The notes under the pieces were generated by a model. The model saw only the letters and a program-made list of their open reading frames with translations, had not been told where the DNA came from and ran no database searches. Shown here piece after piece: positions 41,774-50,226 of a stretch of DNA of 64,000 nt. This stretch comes from Streptomyces cellulosae (lineage in GTDB: Bacteria > Actinomycetota > Actinomycetes > Streptomycetales > Streptomycetaceae), in NCBI RefSeq assembly GCF_000721105.1, contig NZ_JOEV01000003.1, positions 1 to 64,000 on the forward strand, read 5' to 3'. Numbering within the stretch: the stretch's first letter is position 1; the number at the start of each line of letters is the position of its first letter. The position numbers were made by a program, and so were the translations under genes.

Positions 41774-42793
41774 GTGACGACGCAGATCACGCATCCGGTG
41801 TCGGTGCCCGGTACGGAGCGCACAGGCTCCGTACCGGGCCCGGCCCCGTCCCGCGTCCGCCGACTCGCCCGGGCCGTGCTGCCGGGCCCGGCTCCCGGTG
41901 CCAACGGAGCGGCGATGTACCGCCGTTGGTGGCTGCCCTGGCTGTGGACCGCGCCCGCGATCGGCTGTGCGGTGGTCTTCGGCGTGTTCCCGTTCCTCAA
42001 CACCGTGCTGCTGTCGTTCACCGACGCCAAGCCGCTCGGCGGCGCGGCGAGCTTCGTCGGCCTCGAGAACTACACCCGGATGCTGGACGACTCCGACTTC
42101 TGGCTGGCGACCCGCAACAGCATCCTGTACGCGCTGATCGTGGTGCCGCTGATGGTGCTGCTGCCGCTGCTGCTGGCCGTCCTGGTGGAGAAGAACCTGC
42201 CCGGCATCGGGTTCTTCCGGTCGGCCTTCTACACCCCGGTGCTCGCCTCCAGCGTGGTCGTGGGTCTGAGCTGGCAGTGGCTGCTGGCCGACGACGGACT
42301 GGTCAACACCTGGCTGGAGAAGGCCCATCTGATCAGGGGCGCCATCCCGTTCCTGTCCGACTCCTGGCTGATCCTGCTGTCCGCGATGGGCCTGACCCTG
42401 TGGAAGGGGCTCGGCTGGTACATGGTCTTCTACCTCGCCGCGCTCGGGAACGTGCCCAAGGAGCTGCACGAGGCGGCGTCCATGGACGGCGCCGGCGCCG
42501 CCCGCCGCTTCTGGCACATCACCGTCCCCGGCGTGCGCCAGGCCATGATGCTCGTCGGCACGCTCACCGGCATCGGCTCGCTGCGCGTGTTCACGGAGAT
42601 CTACATGCTCGGCAGCTCCACCGGCGGCCCCGGCGGCGCCGACCGCACCCTGCCCTTCTACATCCGGGACGTCGGCCTGGACCCGATCACCGGCAACGCC
42701 GGTTACGGCTCGGCCGTCAGTGTGGCTCTGTTCCTGCTCACGCTGGGACTCACCCTGCTGGCGCAGCGGCTGACGAAGGAGGACGAGGCATGA
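41774..42793 (+). CDS. CUT1 sugar ABC permease (MalF type)
   Basis: 339 residues, six helices after a cytoplasmic N-terminus. Core motifs are WLWTAPAIGCAVVFGVFPFLNTVLLSFTD and the EAA loop LGNVPKELHEAASMDGAGAARRFWHITVPGVRQ. The GTG is 2 bp after the binding-protein stop, and the gene overlaps the second permease by 4 nt. Confidence 0.92.
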   Translation: MTTQITHPVSVPGTERTGSVPGPAPSRVRRLARAVLPGPAPGANGAAMYRRWWLPWLWTAPAIGCAVVFGVFPFLNTVLLSFTDAKPLGGAASFVGLENYTRMLDDSDFWLATRNSILYALIVVPLMVLLPLLLAVLVEKNLPGIGFFRSAFYTPVLASSVVVGLSWQWLLADDGLVNTWLEKAHLIRGAIPFLSDSWLILLSAMGLTLWKGLGWYMVFYLAALGNVPKELHEAASMDGAGAARRFWHITVPGVRQAMMLVGTLTGIGSLRVFTEIYMLGSSTGGPGGADRTLPFYIRDVGLDPITGNAGYGSAVSVALFLLTLGLTLLAQRLTKEDEA

Positions 42794-43668
42794 CCATGGC
42801 TGTGGAGAAGCGCCGGCGCCTGATGCCGCGCTGGCGGGACTACGGCCGCCCCCGGGAACTGGTCGTCCGCTACCTGCTGCTGTTCCTCGTGCTCGGCCTG
42901 ACCATCGGGCCGCTGCTCTGGCAGCTGCTGGCCTCGCTGAAGAGCACCGGCGAGGACGTCTTCGGGGCGAACGCCTCCCTGCTGCCGCAGCACCCGACCC
43001 TGCGGGCCTACCGGACGGTCTTCGACCAGGTGCCGGTGGCCACGTACATCAGGAACAGCCTGATCGTGGTCACCCTGTCGGTCACCAGTCAGCTGGTGTT
43101 CTCCACCACGGCCGGCTACATGCTCTCCAAGCCCGGCTGGAAGGGCCGCAGGGCGGTCTGGGTCGTGCTGATCGCCTCGATGATGTTCCCCTTCGAGTCG
43201 ATCATGGTGTCGCTGTTCCTGAGCATCCGTGACCTGGGCCTGGTCGACAACCTGGCCGGAGTGTGGCTGCCCGGGTTCGTCGGTGCCATCAACGTCCTGC
43301 TCATGCGCGGCGCGTTCCTGGCGGTGCCGCGCGAGATCGAGGACTCCGCCATGCTCGACGGCGCGAACGAGTGGCAGCGTTTCCGGTACCTGTACCTGCC
43401 GTCCGCCTGGGGCGCGATCCTGGTGGTCGTCATCAACACCTTCATCAGCGCCTGGGACGACTTCCTCTGGCCGCTGATCGTGCTGCGCTCGGAGAGCAAC
43501 ATGACCCTGACGCTCGGTCTGTCGCGGCTGCAGAGCTCGTCGTTCGGCTACGACCAGCGGATGGTCATGGCCGGATCGGTGATCTCCGTGATCCCGGTGC
43601 TGGTGCTGTTCGTGATCACCCAGCGGTGGTTCTACCGGGGCGTGTCGTCAGGGGCCGTCAAGCTCTGA
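42790..43668 (+). CDS. CUT1 sugar ABC permease (MalG type)
   Basis: 292 residues, six helices, EAA loop VPREIEDSAMLDGANEWQRFRYLYLPSAWGA. The ATG at 42790 overlaps the upstream stop. The last 37 bp overlap the 3' end of the convergent GH3 gene. Confidence 0.92.
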   Translation: MTMAVEKRRRLMPRWRDYGRPRELVVRYLLLFLVLGLTIGPLLWQLLASLKSTGEDVFGANASLLPQHPTLRAYRTVFDQVPVATYIRNSLIVVTLSVTSQLVFSTTAGYMLSKPGWKGRRAVWVVLIASMMFPFESIMVSLFLSIRDLGLVDNLAGVWLPGFVGAINVLLMRGAFLAVPREIEDSAMLDGANEWQRFRYLYLPSAWGAILVVVINTFISAWDDFLWPLIVLRSESNMTLTLGLSRLQSSSFGYDQRMVMAGSVISVIPVLVLFVITQRWFYRGVSSGAVKL

Positions 43669-45950
43669 GAACCGGTGACGCGGGCTCTGAGGTCCACTAC
43701 GGCGGGTACGGCGGTGAGCGCGGCCCCGGCCGACTCCGCGACCCGGACCTCCACGACGCCGGACCCGGCGAGCTGGTCGGCGCCGAGGGGCAGGGTGAGT
43801 GTCCGGCGTTCACCCGGTGCGAGGTCGACACCCTCGAACGCGCACAGTTCGAGGCTGCGCGGCCAGACGGACGTGATCAGGCGTCTGAGATAGACCTGCG
43901 CGACCGTACGCCCGGCCCGGTCCCCGGTGTTGGTGACGTCGACCTCGACGATGTGCCCCGATCCGGCAGTGTGCCCGGGTTCGACGGTGTGTCCGGACAG
44001 TCGGGGCCTGCCGTACGCGAAGGTCGTGTACGACAGCCCGTGTCCGAAGGGGTGGAGCGGCTCGGCGCTCTCGTCGACGTAGCCGCCGTACTCGATGTCC
44101 TTGTGGTTGTAGTAGACGGGGAGTTGGGCCACCGAGCGCGGGACGGACACCGGAAGCCGTCCGGCCGGCTCCGCGAGCCCGAGCAGTACCTCGGCGATCG
44201 CCTCACCGCCCCACGGGCCCGGATACCAGGCGGTGAGCAGGGCGCCCGCGGTGTCGGGGACGACATGCGGGCGGCCCTGGACGAGGACCACCACGGTGGG
44301 CGTGCCCGTCGCGACGACGGCGTCCAGCAGGGCGTACTGCGCGGTGCCGAGGCGCAGTCGGGCCAGGTCGACGCCCTCGCCGCAGGTCATCTCGGACACG
44401 GCGGTCCGTGCCGCCCCGTTGGCCGCGAAGTCGGTGTCGGGGGTGCGGGCGCTGCTGCCGCCCAGCACCAGCACGGCCACGTCACAGGCGGCCGCCGCGG
44501 CGACCGCCTCGGGGATGCCGGAGAGGTCGCCGCCGGTGAGGGCACAGCCGGGGACGTGGCGGATGTCGACGCCGGGCGGGGCGAGTCGCCGCAGCCCGTC
44601 GAGGACACTGATGCCGGTGCCGGGACGCTGCGGGGCGGTGTAGTCGCCCAACTGGTGGGCGGTGGTGGCGGATTGGGGTCCGAGTACGGCGATGCGGGAG
44701 ACGTCCGGCCCGATGGGCAGGACGCGGCCGTCGTTGCGGAGGAGGGTGACGGCGGCGCGGGCGACGGCCGTGCTCATCTGCCTGCCGCCGGCCGGGAACT
44801 CCGTGGGGGTGCCTTGCTGTTCGAACAGCCCCAGCCGGAACTTGAGCCGCAGCACCCGGGCCACCGCGGTGTCGAGGGCGTCCTCGCTCACCAGCCCTCG
44901 CTCGACCGCCTCCTCCAGGTGCGTGAACCCGTCGTCCCAAAGGCTCAGGTCCACCCCGGAGTTGAGGGCGAGGGCACCCGCGGAGGTCTTGTCGCCGGTG
45001 ATCCGGGCCAGCCGGTCCACGGCCAGACCGTCGGCCATGACCAGCCCGTCGAAGCCCCAGCGCTCCCGCAACAGGCCGGTGAGCAGGGCCCGGTTGCCTG
45101 AGCAGGGCATCCCGTCGACCTCGTTGTACGCGGCCATGACCGCGGCGGCGCCGGCGCGGACGCCGGCCCGGGCGGCGGGGAGGTGGATCTCGTGGAGTTC
45201 GCGGAGTCCGAGCTCTGCCTCGGCGGAGTTGCGGCCGCCGACGGTGGCGCCCTGCCCGGCGAAGTGCTTGAGGACGACGGGGGCCTTGTCGCCGGCGAAC
45301 CGGTCGCCCGAGCCCTGCATCCCCCTCACCAGCGCCTCGGTGAGACGGGCCGCCAGGTACGGGTCCTCGCCGAAGCACTCCTCGGTGCGGCCCCAGCGCG
45401 GGTCCCGGGCGATGTCGAGGGCCGAGACCAGGGCGACATGGCCGCCCCGGGCCCGCAGCTCGGCGGCGGCGTGCGCGGCGGCCTCCTCGTACAGGTCGGG
45501 GTCCCAGGTGGCGCCCACGGCGAGATTCACCGGCAGGACCGTCCCGTCGAGGGCCATGTGTCCGTGCGGCACCTCCTCGACGAACAGGGCCGGGATGCCG
45601 AGCCGGCTGCGCTCCACGACATGCCGCTGCACCAGGTCGGCGAGGGCGGCCCCGTCCCGCGCGCCGGGCCCCTGGCCATGGGCGACCCCGGACCAGGCGT
45701 CCGCGCGCTGGAGCCCGTACAGGGCACCGAGTCCGGCGAAGCGCTCGGTCTCGGCGTACAGAGCGTCGGTCAGCTCGAAGCCCCGGACGGTGCGACGGTA
45801 GGCGTCCCAGCCGTACATCCGCTGGTTGACCTGGCCGACCTTCTCGCGCAACGTCATCCGGGAGAGCAGATCGCGGACCCGGTCGCCGACGGGGGCGGCG
45901 GGGTCGCGGTAGAGCGCGCCGGGACGGCGGCGACGTACCGAGTCGGTCAC
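43632..45950 (-). CDS. Glycoside hydrolase family 3 (beta-glucosidase type)
   Basis: 772-residue GH3 enzyme without a signal peptide. The N-terminal TIM barrel has ARDPRWGRTEE (181-191), LKHFAGQG and the nucleophile Asp307 in GLVMADGLAVDRL. The alpha/beta sandwich domain and fibronectin-III-like C-terminal domain follow (YTTFAYGRPRL, VDVTNTGDRAGRTVAQVYLR, GVDLAPGERRTLTLPL). It would remove terminal beta-linked glucose, xylose or GlcNAc-type residues in the cytoplasm. The GTG at 45950 overlaps the stop of a decayed kinase fragment. Confidence 0.9.
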   Translation of the reverse strand: MTDSVRRRRPGALYRDPAAPVGDRVRDLLSRMTLREKVGQVNQRMYGWDAYRRTVRGFELTDALYAETERFAGLGALYGLQRADAWSGVAHGQGPGARDGAALADLVQRHVVERSRLGIPALFVEEVPHGHMALDGTVLPVNLAVGATWDPDLYEEAAAHAAAELRARGGHVALVSALDIARDPRWGRTEECFGEDPYLAARLTEALVRGMQGSGDRFAGDKAPVVLKHFAGQGATVGGRNSAEAELGLRELHEIHLPAARAGVRAGAAAVMAAYNEVDGMPCSGNRALLTGLLRERWGFDGLVMADGLAVDRLARITGDKTSAGALALNSGVDLSLWDDGFTHLEEAVERGLVSEDALDTAVARVLRLKFRLGLFEQQGTPTEFPAGGRQMSTAVARAAVTLLRNDGRVLPIGPDVSRIAVLGPQSATTAHQLGDYTAPQRPGTGISVLDGLRRLAPPGVDIRHVPGCALTGGDLSGIPEAVAAAAACDVAVLVLGGSSARTPDTDFAANGAARTAVSEMTCGEGVDLARLRLGTAQYALLDAVVATGTPTVVVLVQGRPHVVPDTAGALLTAWYPGPWGGEAIAEVLLGLAEPAGRLPVSVPRSVAQLPVYYNHKDIEYGGYVDESAEPLHPFGHGLSYTTFAYGRPRLSGHTVEPGHTAGSGHIVEVDVTNTGDRAGRTVAQVYLRRLITSVWPRSLELCAFEGVDLAPGERRTLTLPLGADQLAGSGVVEVRVAESAGAALTAVPAVVDLRARVTGSQSLTAPDDTPR

Positions 45951-46032
45951 CGGGCACCGCCCGCGCGAGCAAGCCGGGCCAAAGCCACGGCACCCCGGCA
46001 GCCATCGGCGACACGGCCGAGCCGAACGCAGG
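45947..46032 (-). pseudogene. Decayed duplicate of the GlcNAc-kinase 3' end
   Basis: Reading the minus strand, this stretch ends RVADGCRGAVALARLARAGG and an in-frame TGA at 45947-45949; the intact kinase ends VADGSRGAVALARLARGGG. The cores 45966-46013 and 46085-46132 agree at 40 of 48 bases, 119 bp apart. It is a leftover tail copy, not a gene. Confidence 0.75.
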
Positions 46033-46065
46033 CCGCAAGGCGCCGGCAGCGCGGCTCCATGTCAC

Positions 46066-47076
46066 TCACCGGACCCCACCGCCCCGAGCGAGCCGCGCCA
46101 GAGCCACCGCGCCCCGGGAGCCGTCGGCGACCCAGTCGAGGGTGGGACCGAGGGTCCGGAGGCGGGCGGTGAGGCGGGCCGTGAGGGGGCCCTCGGGGCC
46201 GAGGAGACCGCCGGTGGCGACGATGCGTTCACCGGAGGCCGGCTCCAACGCCCGGACCGTGTAGGCCAGTTGGTCCGCCGCCTCGTCCAGGATGGCGGTG
46301 GCCACGGCGTCCTTCTCCTCCGCCGCCTCGGCCACCAGCGGAGCGAACCGGGCGAGCCGGATCGGGGCGTCGGCCATGACCGCGGGGAGCAGGTGCCGGC
46401 GGTAGGTCTCGCGCTGAGAGCGGGCCCAGGCGCCGTCGGTGTCGTACGGCAGGACCTCGGCCGGCACGCCCAGGGCCCGCCCGACCACCGCCGCGAGCGC
46501 CGTCGCCGGTCCCCGCCCGTCCGCCATGCGCAGACCGGCCCGAACCGCGGACCGGCCGATCCAGAACCCGCTGCCCTCGTCGCCGAGCAGCCAGCCGTCG
46601 CCGTCCACGGTGGCCGTGCCGCGCCGGCCGGTGATGCGCATCGCGACCGCGCCGGTGCCGGCCACCAGGGCGAGTCCGTCGGCCGGGGTGCCCGGCGCGG
46701 CGGCGAAGGCGGCCTCGATGTCGCTGCAGACGGCGACCGGTCCGGGCGGGATGCCCAGCCGGGCCAGGGCCGCGGTGAGGGCGGACCGGGCGTTGACGTG
46801 CCCGGGGTCGTCCGGGGAGGCGGCGGTGGCACCCGCGAAACCGCCGGCGACGGCCACCACGTTCCCGCGGGCCCCCTCCGGCAGCGCCCGCGCGATGGCC
46901 TCCGCCAGGTGCTCGGTGAGCCGCGGCACTGGCACGGTCAGGGCATTGCCGGGACCGCCGGCGCCCTCGCCGAGCAGGGGACCGCCGTCGTCCGCGGCGG
47001 CGGCGAGGACGGCACGGGTGCGCGTACCACCGGCGTCGAGACCGATGACCAGATCCTGGTTCAAATCATTGCTCAT
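46066..47076 (-). CDS. BadF/BadG-type ATPase, N-acetylglucosamine-kinase-like
   Basis: 336 residues with the sugar-kinase/actin fold: VIGLDAGGTRTRAVL (phosphate 1), PGNALTVPV, VCSDIEAAF, ALVAGTGAVAMRI (phosphate 2), GWLLGDEGSGFWIGRSAVR and ATGGLLGPEGPL (adenosine region). This is the pattern of eukaryote-type GlcNAc kinases found in bacterial amino-sugar loci. It fits phosphorylation of GlcNAc released by the neighbouring GH3 enzymes. The N-terminal codons contain TGGTTCAA (47057-47064), an operator half-site. It is divergent from the GH5 gene. Confidence 0.88.
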   Translation of the reverse strand: MSNDLNQDLVIGLDAGGTRTRAVLAAAADDGGPLLGEGAGGPGNALTVPVPRLTEHLAEAIARALPEGARGNVVAVAGGFAGATAASPDDPGHVNARSALTAALARLGIPPGPVAVCSDIEAAFAAAPGTPADGLALVAGTGAVAMRITGRRGTATVDGDGWLLGDEGSGFWIGRSAVRAGLRMADGRGPATALAAVVGRALGVPAEVLPYDTDGAWARSQRETYRRHLLPAVMADAPIRLARFAPLVAEAAEEKDAVATAILDEAADQLAYTVRALEPASGERIVATGGLLGPEGPLTARLTARLRTLGPTLDWVADGSRGAVALARLARGGGVR

Positions 47077-47086
47077 TACTGACTAT

Positions 47087-47102
47087 GGTGGTTGATACAT
47101 TC
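47087..47102. promoter_or_regulatory. GGTGGYTGATACATTC element upstream of the GH5 gene
   Basis: GGTGGTTGATACATTC matches 15 of 16 bases of the sequence at 34265-34280 just before the RpiR start. TGATACATT resembles an extended -10 (TGN-TACATT). Both genes may share the same core promoter. Confidence 0.45.
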
Positions 47103-47111
47103 GCGCAGTAC

Positions 47112-47165
47112 AAGAGACAGAACAAGTGGCAGAACAAGCGGCAGAACAACTGGCAGAACAAGTGG
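47112..47165 (+). repeat. 12-bp tandem repeat at the GH5 N-terminus
   Basis: Four degenerate 12-bp units of the type AAGTGGCAGAAC start at 47112, 47124, 47136 and 47148, plus half a unit. In the GH5 frame they encode AEQA/AEQL/AEQV. Length changes by whole units keep the frame. Confidence 0.8.
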
Positions 47166-48412
47166 GGCGCAGGCCCGGACCCGAGGAGGATCCCATCCGT
47201 ACACTCCGCTTCGGCGTCAACTACACGCCCCGCCGCGGCTGGTTCCACGCCTGGCACGACTTCGACCCGGCGCACGCGCGCGAGGATCTGGAGCAGATAG
47301 CCGGGCTCGGTCTCGACCACGTCCGGATCTTCCACCTCTGGCCGCTCCTCCAGCCCAACCGCACGTTCGTCCGCCCCGCCGCCGTGGACCAGCTGGCGCA
47401 GCTCGTCGACCTGGCGGGCGAGGCCGGTCTCGACGTCCTCGTGGACGGCGTGCAGGGCCATCTGTCGAGCTTCGACTTCTACCCGGAGTGGACCCGCGGC
47501 TGGCACCACCGCAACGTGTTCACGGACCCGGAGGCGATCGAGGCGCAGGCCGAGCTGCTGCGCACCCTCGGGCACGCCCTGGCCGGCCGCCCGAACCTAC
47601 TTGGCCTCCAGCTGGGCAACGAGCTCAACAACCTGGTCGAACACAACCCGGTGACGGCGGCGGAGGTCGACCACTACCTCGACACCCTGCTGGCCGCCGC
47701 CCGCGAGGGCCTGCGCCCGGGCCACCTGGCCACCCACTCCGCGTACGACGCCGCCTGGTACGGCGACGACCACCCCTTCACCCCCCGGGCCTCGGCGCGC
47801 AAGGGCGATCTGACCACCGTCCACCCGTGGGTGTTCTCCGGCGACTGCGCCCGCCGCTACGGGCCCCGCTCCCCGCAGGTGCTGCACCTCGCCGAGTACG
47901 GCACGGAGCTGGCCGTCGCGTACGCGGAGGATCCGGACCGGCCCGTCTGGGTCCAGGAGACCGGCGCGCCCGAGCCGCACATCCCGGCCGCCGACGCACC
48001 CGCCTTCGCGCGGGCGACCGTACGCAACGCGGCCGAGTGCACGGCCCTGTGGGGGGTGACCTGGTGGTGCTCCCACGACGTGGACCGCGCCCTGGCCGAT
48101 TACCCGGAACTGGAGTACACGCTGGGCCTGTTCGACTCGGCGGGCCGCGCCAAGCCGATCGCCGACGCCCTCGCCGCCACCGTCGCCGGCCTGCGCGCCG
48201 AACCGCCCGCGCCCCTGCCGCGCGAGAGGGCCCTGGTCCTGGACTGCTCCCCGGCCACCCGTTCGGTGTCCGGTCCGGGCGGCGCGTTCTTCGAGGAGTG
48301 GATGCGGCTGCGCACGGAGGGCGTCCGCCCGGCAGTGGTCCTGGCCGGGCGGGCGGACGACCCTCAGTACCTGGCGACACGCGGGATCAAGGAGCTCGTA
48401 CGACTGCCCTGA
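47126..48412 (+). CDS. GH5-type glycoside hydrolase (beta-mannosidase-like)
   Basis: 428 residues, cytoplasmic (no signal peptide). Clan GH-A landmarks: acid/base Glu166 in LGNELNN, nucleophile Glu278 in VWVQETGAPEP, and an aromatic TWWCSHDV near the end of the barrel. GH5 subfamily 18 enzymes, known as beta-mannosidases acting on Man-GlcNAc cores, share this pattern. The start is unclear: GTG codons at 47126 and 47162 are in frame, but the only strong Shine-Dalgarno (GAGGAGG, 47183-47189) precedes an ATC codon where ATG would give the natural N-terminus RTLRFGVNYTP. The first 27 residues from 47126 are low-complexity. Confidence 0.82.
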   Translation: MAEQAAEQLAEQVGRRPGPEEDPIRTLRFGVNYTPRRGWFHAWHDFDPAHAREDLEQIAGLGLDHVRIFHLWPLLQPNRTFVRPAAVDQLAQLVDLAGEAGLDVLVDGVQGHLSSFDFYPEWTRGWHHRNVFTDPEAIEAQAELLRTLGHALAGRPNLLGLQLGNELNNLVEHNPVTAAEVDHYLDTLLAAAREGLRPGHLATHSAYDAAWYGDDHPFTPRASARKGDLTTVHPWVFSGDCARRYGPRSPQVLHLAEYGTELAVAYAEDPDRPVWVQETGAPEPHIPAADAPAFARATVRNAAECTALWGVTWWCSHDVDRALADYPELEYTLGLFDSAGRAKPIADALAATVAGLRAEPPAPLPRERALVLDCSPATRSVSGPGGAFFEEWMRLRTEGVRPAVVLAGRADDPQYLATRGIKELVRLP

Positions 48413-48583
48413 GGTCCTGGGCGGTCTCGGCCCACGACCGGTCGGCAGGGGCACAACAGACCACCGGCCCCCGCCGCGCTGTTCACCATGGCCGCGCGGC
48501 GACGCGGAGTGCGGCTGCCCGAACAGACACAGCGGAGTACCGGCCCACAGGCACAGCCAAGCACCCGCCCTCAAGCGCGGCGC

Positions 48584-50065
48584 TCAGGCGCCGGTCAGGA
48601 CCTCGGCCACCGCCCGCAGGTTCACCCGGCCCCGTCCGTACGAGCACAGGGCGTCGCCGTCCGGCAGACCGGTGGCCACGCGTACCGCGTCCGGCCGCCG
48701 GGCCAGCAGGGTGTCCCGCAGGTGCCGCTGCCAGGGGTACAGCCCCGCGTCGCAGGTGGCGACGATCAGCGGGGCCCCTTCCGCGAGGCGCACGATTCCG
48801 TCCACGAGGGAGGCCGGGTCCGCGGCCTCGCCGGTGACCGTGGTCCCGGTGGCCGTCGGGTCGACGGCGCGCACTTCGCTCAGCAGGTCCTCGCCGCCCC
48901 AGTTGAGCGCCGGGTGCGGCGGCGGGAACAGGTCGACGACATGGGCGCCCGGCACCGGCCCGCCCGTCCCCTGGCCGCGGACGGCCCGGCGCGCGGCCTC
49001 CAGCCCGGCTCCCGCGTCCCAGGGTGCGAGGGCGAGGGCGGGAACGGCGTACCGTGCGGCGAGCCGCCGCACCCGCTCCGCGGCCTCCATGACGCGCTCC
49101 TCGGGCAGCAGCCGGGAGTGCAGCGCGCCGATCACCGCGTCCCGGCAGGACAGGGTGACCTCCAGATCCGGTACGGCGACGACGACCTGGTCCGCTCCGG
49201 CGGCGAGCGCGATCCGCGCCCCGGCCTCCTCGCCGTACCGGTCGGCTATCGCCTTCATCTCCAGGGCGTCGCTGACCAGTACCCCGTCGAAACCCAGGTC
49301 GAGCCGGAGCAGGTCGCCCAGGATGCGGCGGCTGAGGGTGGCCGGCCGGTTGGCGTCCAGCGCCGGGAACACGACATGGGCACTCATCAGCATCGGCACG
49401 CCCGCGGCGACCGCGGCCCGGAAGGGCGCGAGGTCGAGTTCCTCGTACGGGCGCGGGTCGACGGCCAGCTCGTGGTGGCTGTCGGTGAGGGTGCCGCCGT
49501 GTCCGGGGAAGTGCTTGGCGCAGGAGGCGATGCCCCGGGCCTCGGTGGCCGCGATCCAGGCGCGGACGTGGCGGGCGACCAGTTGGGGGTCGGTGCCGAA
49601 GGCGCGGGTGCGCACGATGGGGTTGTCCGGCTGGTGCTGGACGTCGGCGACGGGGGCGTAGGAGGCGGTGATGCCGAGGCCGGCCAGATGCCCGGCGAGC
49701 GCGTCGGCACAGCGGGCGGTCAGCACGGTGTCGTCGACGACGCCGAGGGCGTAGGAGCCGGGGACGTCCGGCGCGCCCGCGCCGACCAGGTGGCCGATGC
49801 CGCCGCCCTCGTTGTCGATGCCCACCAGCAGGTCGGGGCGCAGGGACCGCAGGGTGTCGGTGAGCCGGCGCACCTGCTCGGCGTCCCGCACGTTCCGGGT
49901 GAACAGGATGACGCCGCCCAGGCCCCGGTCGACCAGCCGCTTCAGGGTGTCCGGAACCACCGAGGTCCCCTCGAACCCGGCGACCAGACAGCGGTGCGCG
50001 GCCTCGTCGAGGTCGACGGGGAGAGCGGCACGGAAGGTCTGCTCGAAGTGGGTCACCCCGGACAT
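48584..50065 (-). CDS. GH3 beta-N-acetylhexosaminidase (NagZ-like)
   Basis: 493 residues. NagZ-type active site: KHFPGHGGT (184-192), TDSHHEL (general acid His near 197) and nucleophile Asp266 in VSDALEMKAI, with GGVILFTRNV and DNEGGGIGHL upstream. A second domain (from about 330) is retained, as in many actinobacterial members. It would release beta-linked GlcNAc from oligosaccharides or muropeptides in the cytoplasm. ATG at 50065. The 171-bp gap to the GH5 gene shows no further gene. Confidence 0.9.
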   Translation of the reverse strand: MSGVTHFEQTFRAALPVDLDEAAHRCLVAGFEGTSVVPDTLKRLVDRGLGGVILFTRNVRDAEQVRRLTDTLRSLRPDLLVGIDNEGGGIGHLVGAGAPDVPGSYALGVVDDTVLTARCADALAGHLAGLGITASYAPVADVQHQPDNPIVRTRAFGTDPQLVARHVRAWIAATEARGIASCAKHFPGHGGTLTDSHHELAVDPRPYEELDLAPFRAAVAAGVPMLMSAHVVFPALDANRPATLSRRILGDLLRLDLGFDGVLVSDALEMKAIADRYGEEAGARIALAAGADQVVVAVPDLEVTLSCRDAVIGALHSRLLPEERVMEAAERVRRLAARYAVPALALAPWDAGAGLEAARRAVRGQGTGGPVPGAHVVDLFPPPHPALNWGGEDLLSEVRAVDPTATGTTVTGEAADPASLVDGIVRLAEGAPLIVATCDAGLYPWQRHLRDTLLARRPDAVRVATGLPDGDALCSYGRGRVNLRAVAEVLTGA

Positions 50066-50226
50066 CCTCTGGCTCGATCAGCCGGAAGTCAACAGTTCGA
50101 CGGTTCATCGATTCAGGCAAGGCCGGGTGGGCGGAGCGACCGGACAACCTGGGCCACACCACCTCCCTGTGCCTCCCTGTGCGGCAACGGGAGCATTTCC
50201 GGCCCGCGCGTCTATCCTGAGGCGGC

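Noticed and set aside
50070..50105. Possible TTGAACCA-type operator upstream of the NagZ-like gene
   Set aside because: Only GTTCGAC and GGTTCATC fragments are present; neither arm spacing nor symmetry matches the sites at 35231 and 40345.
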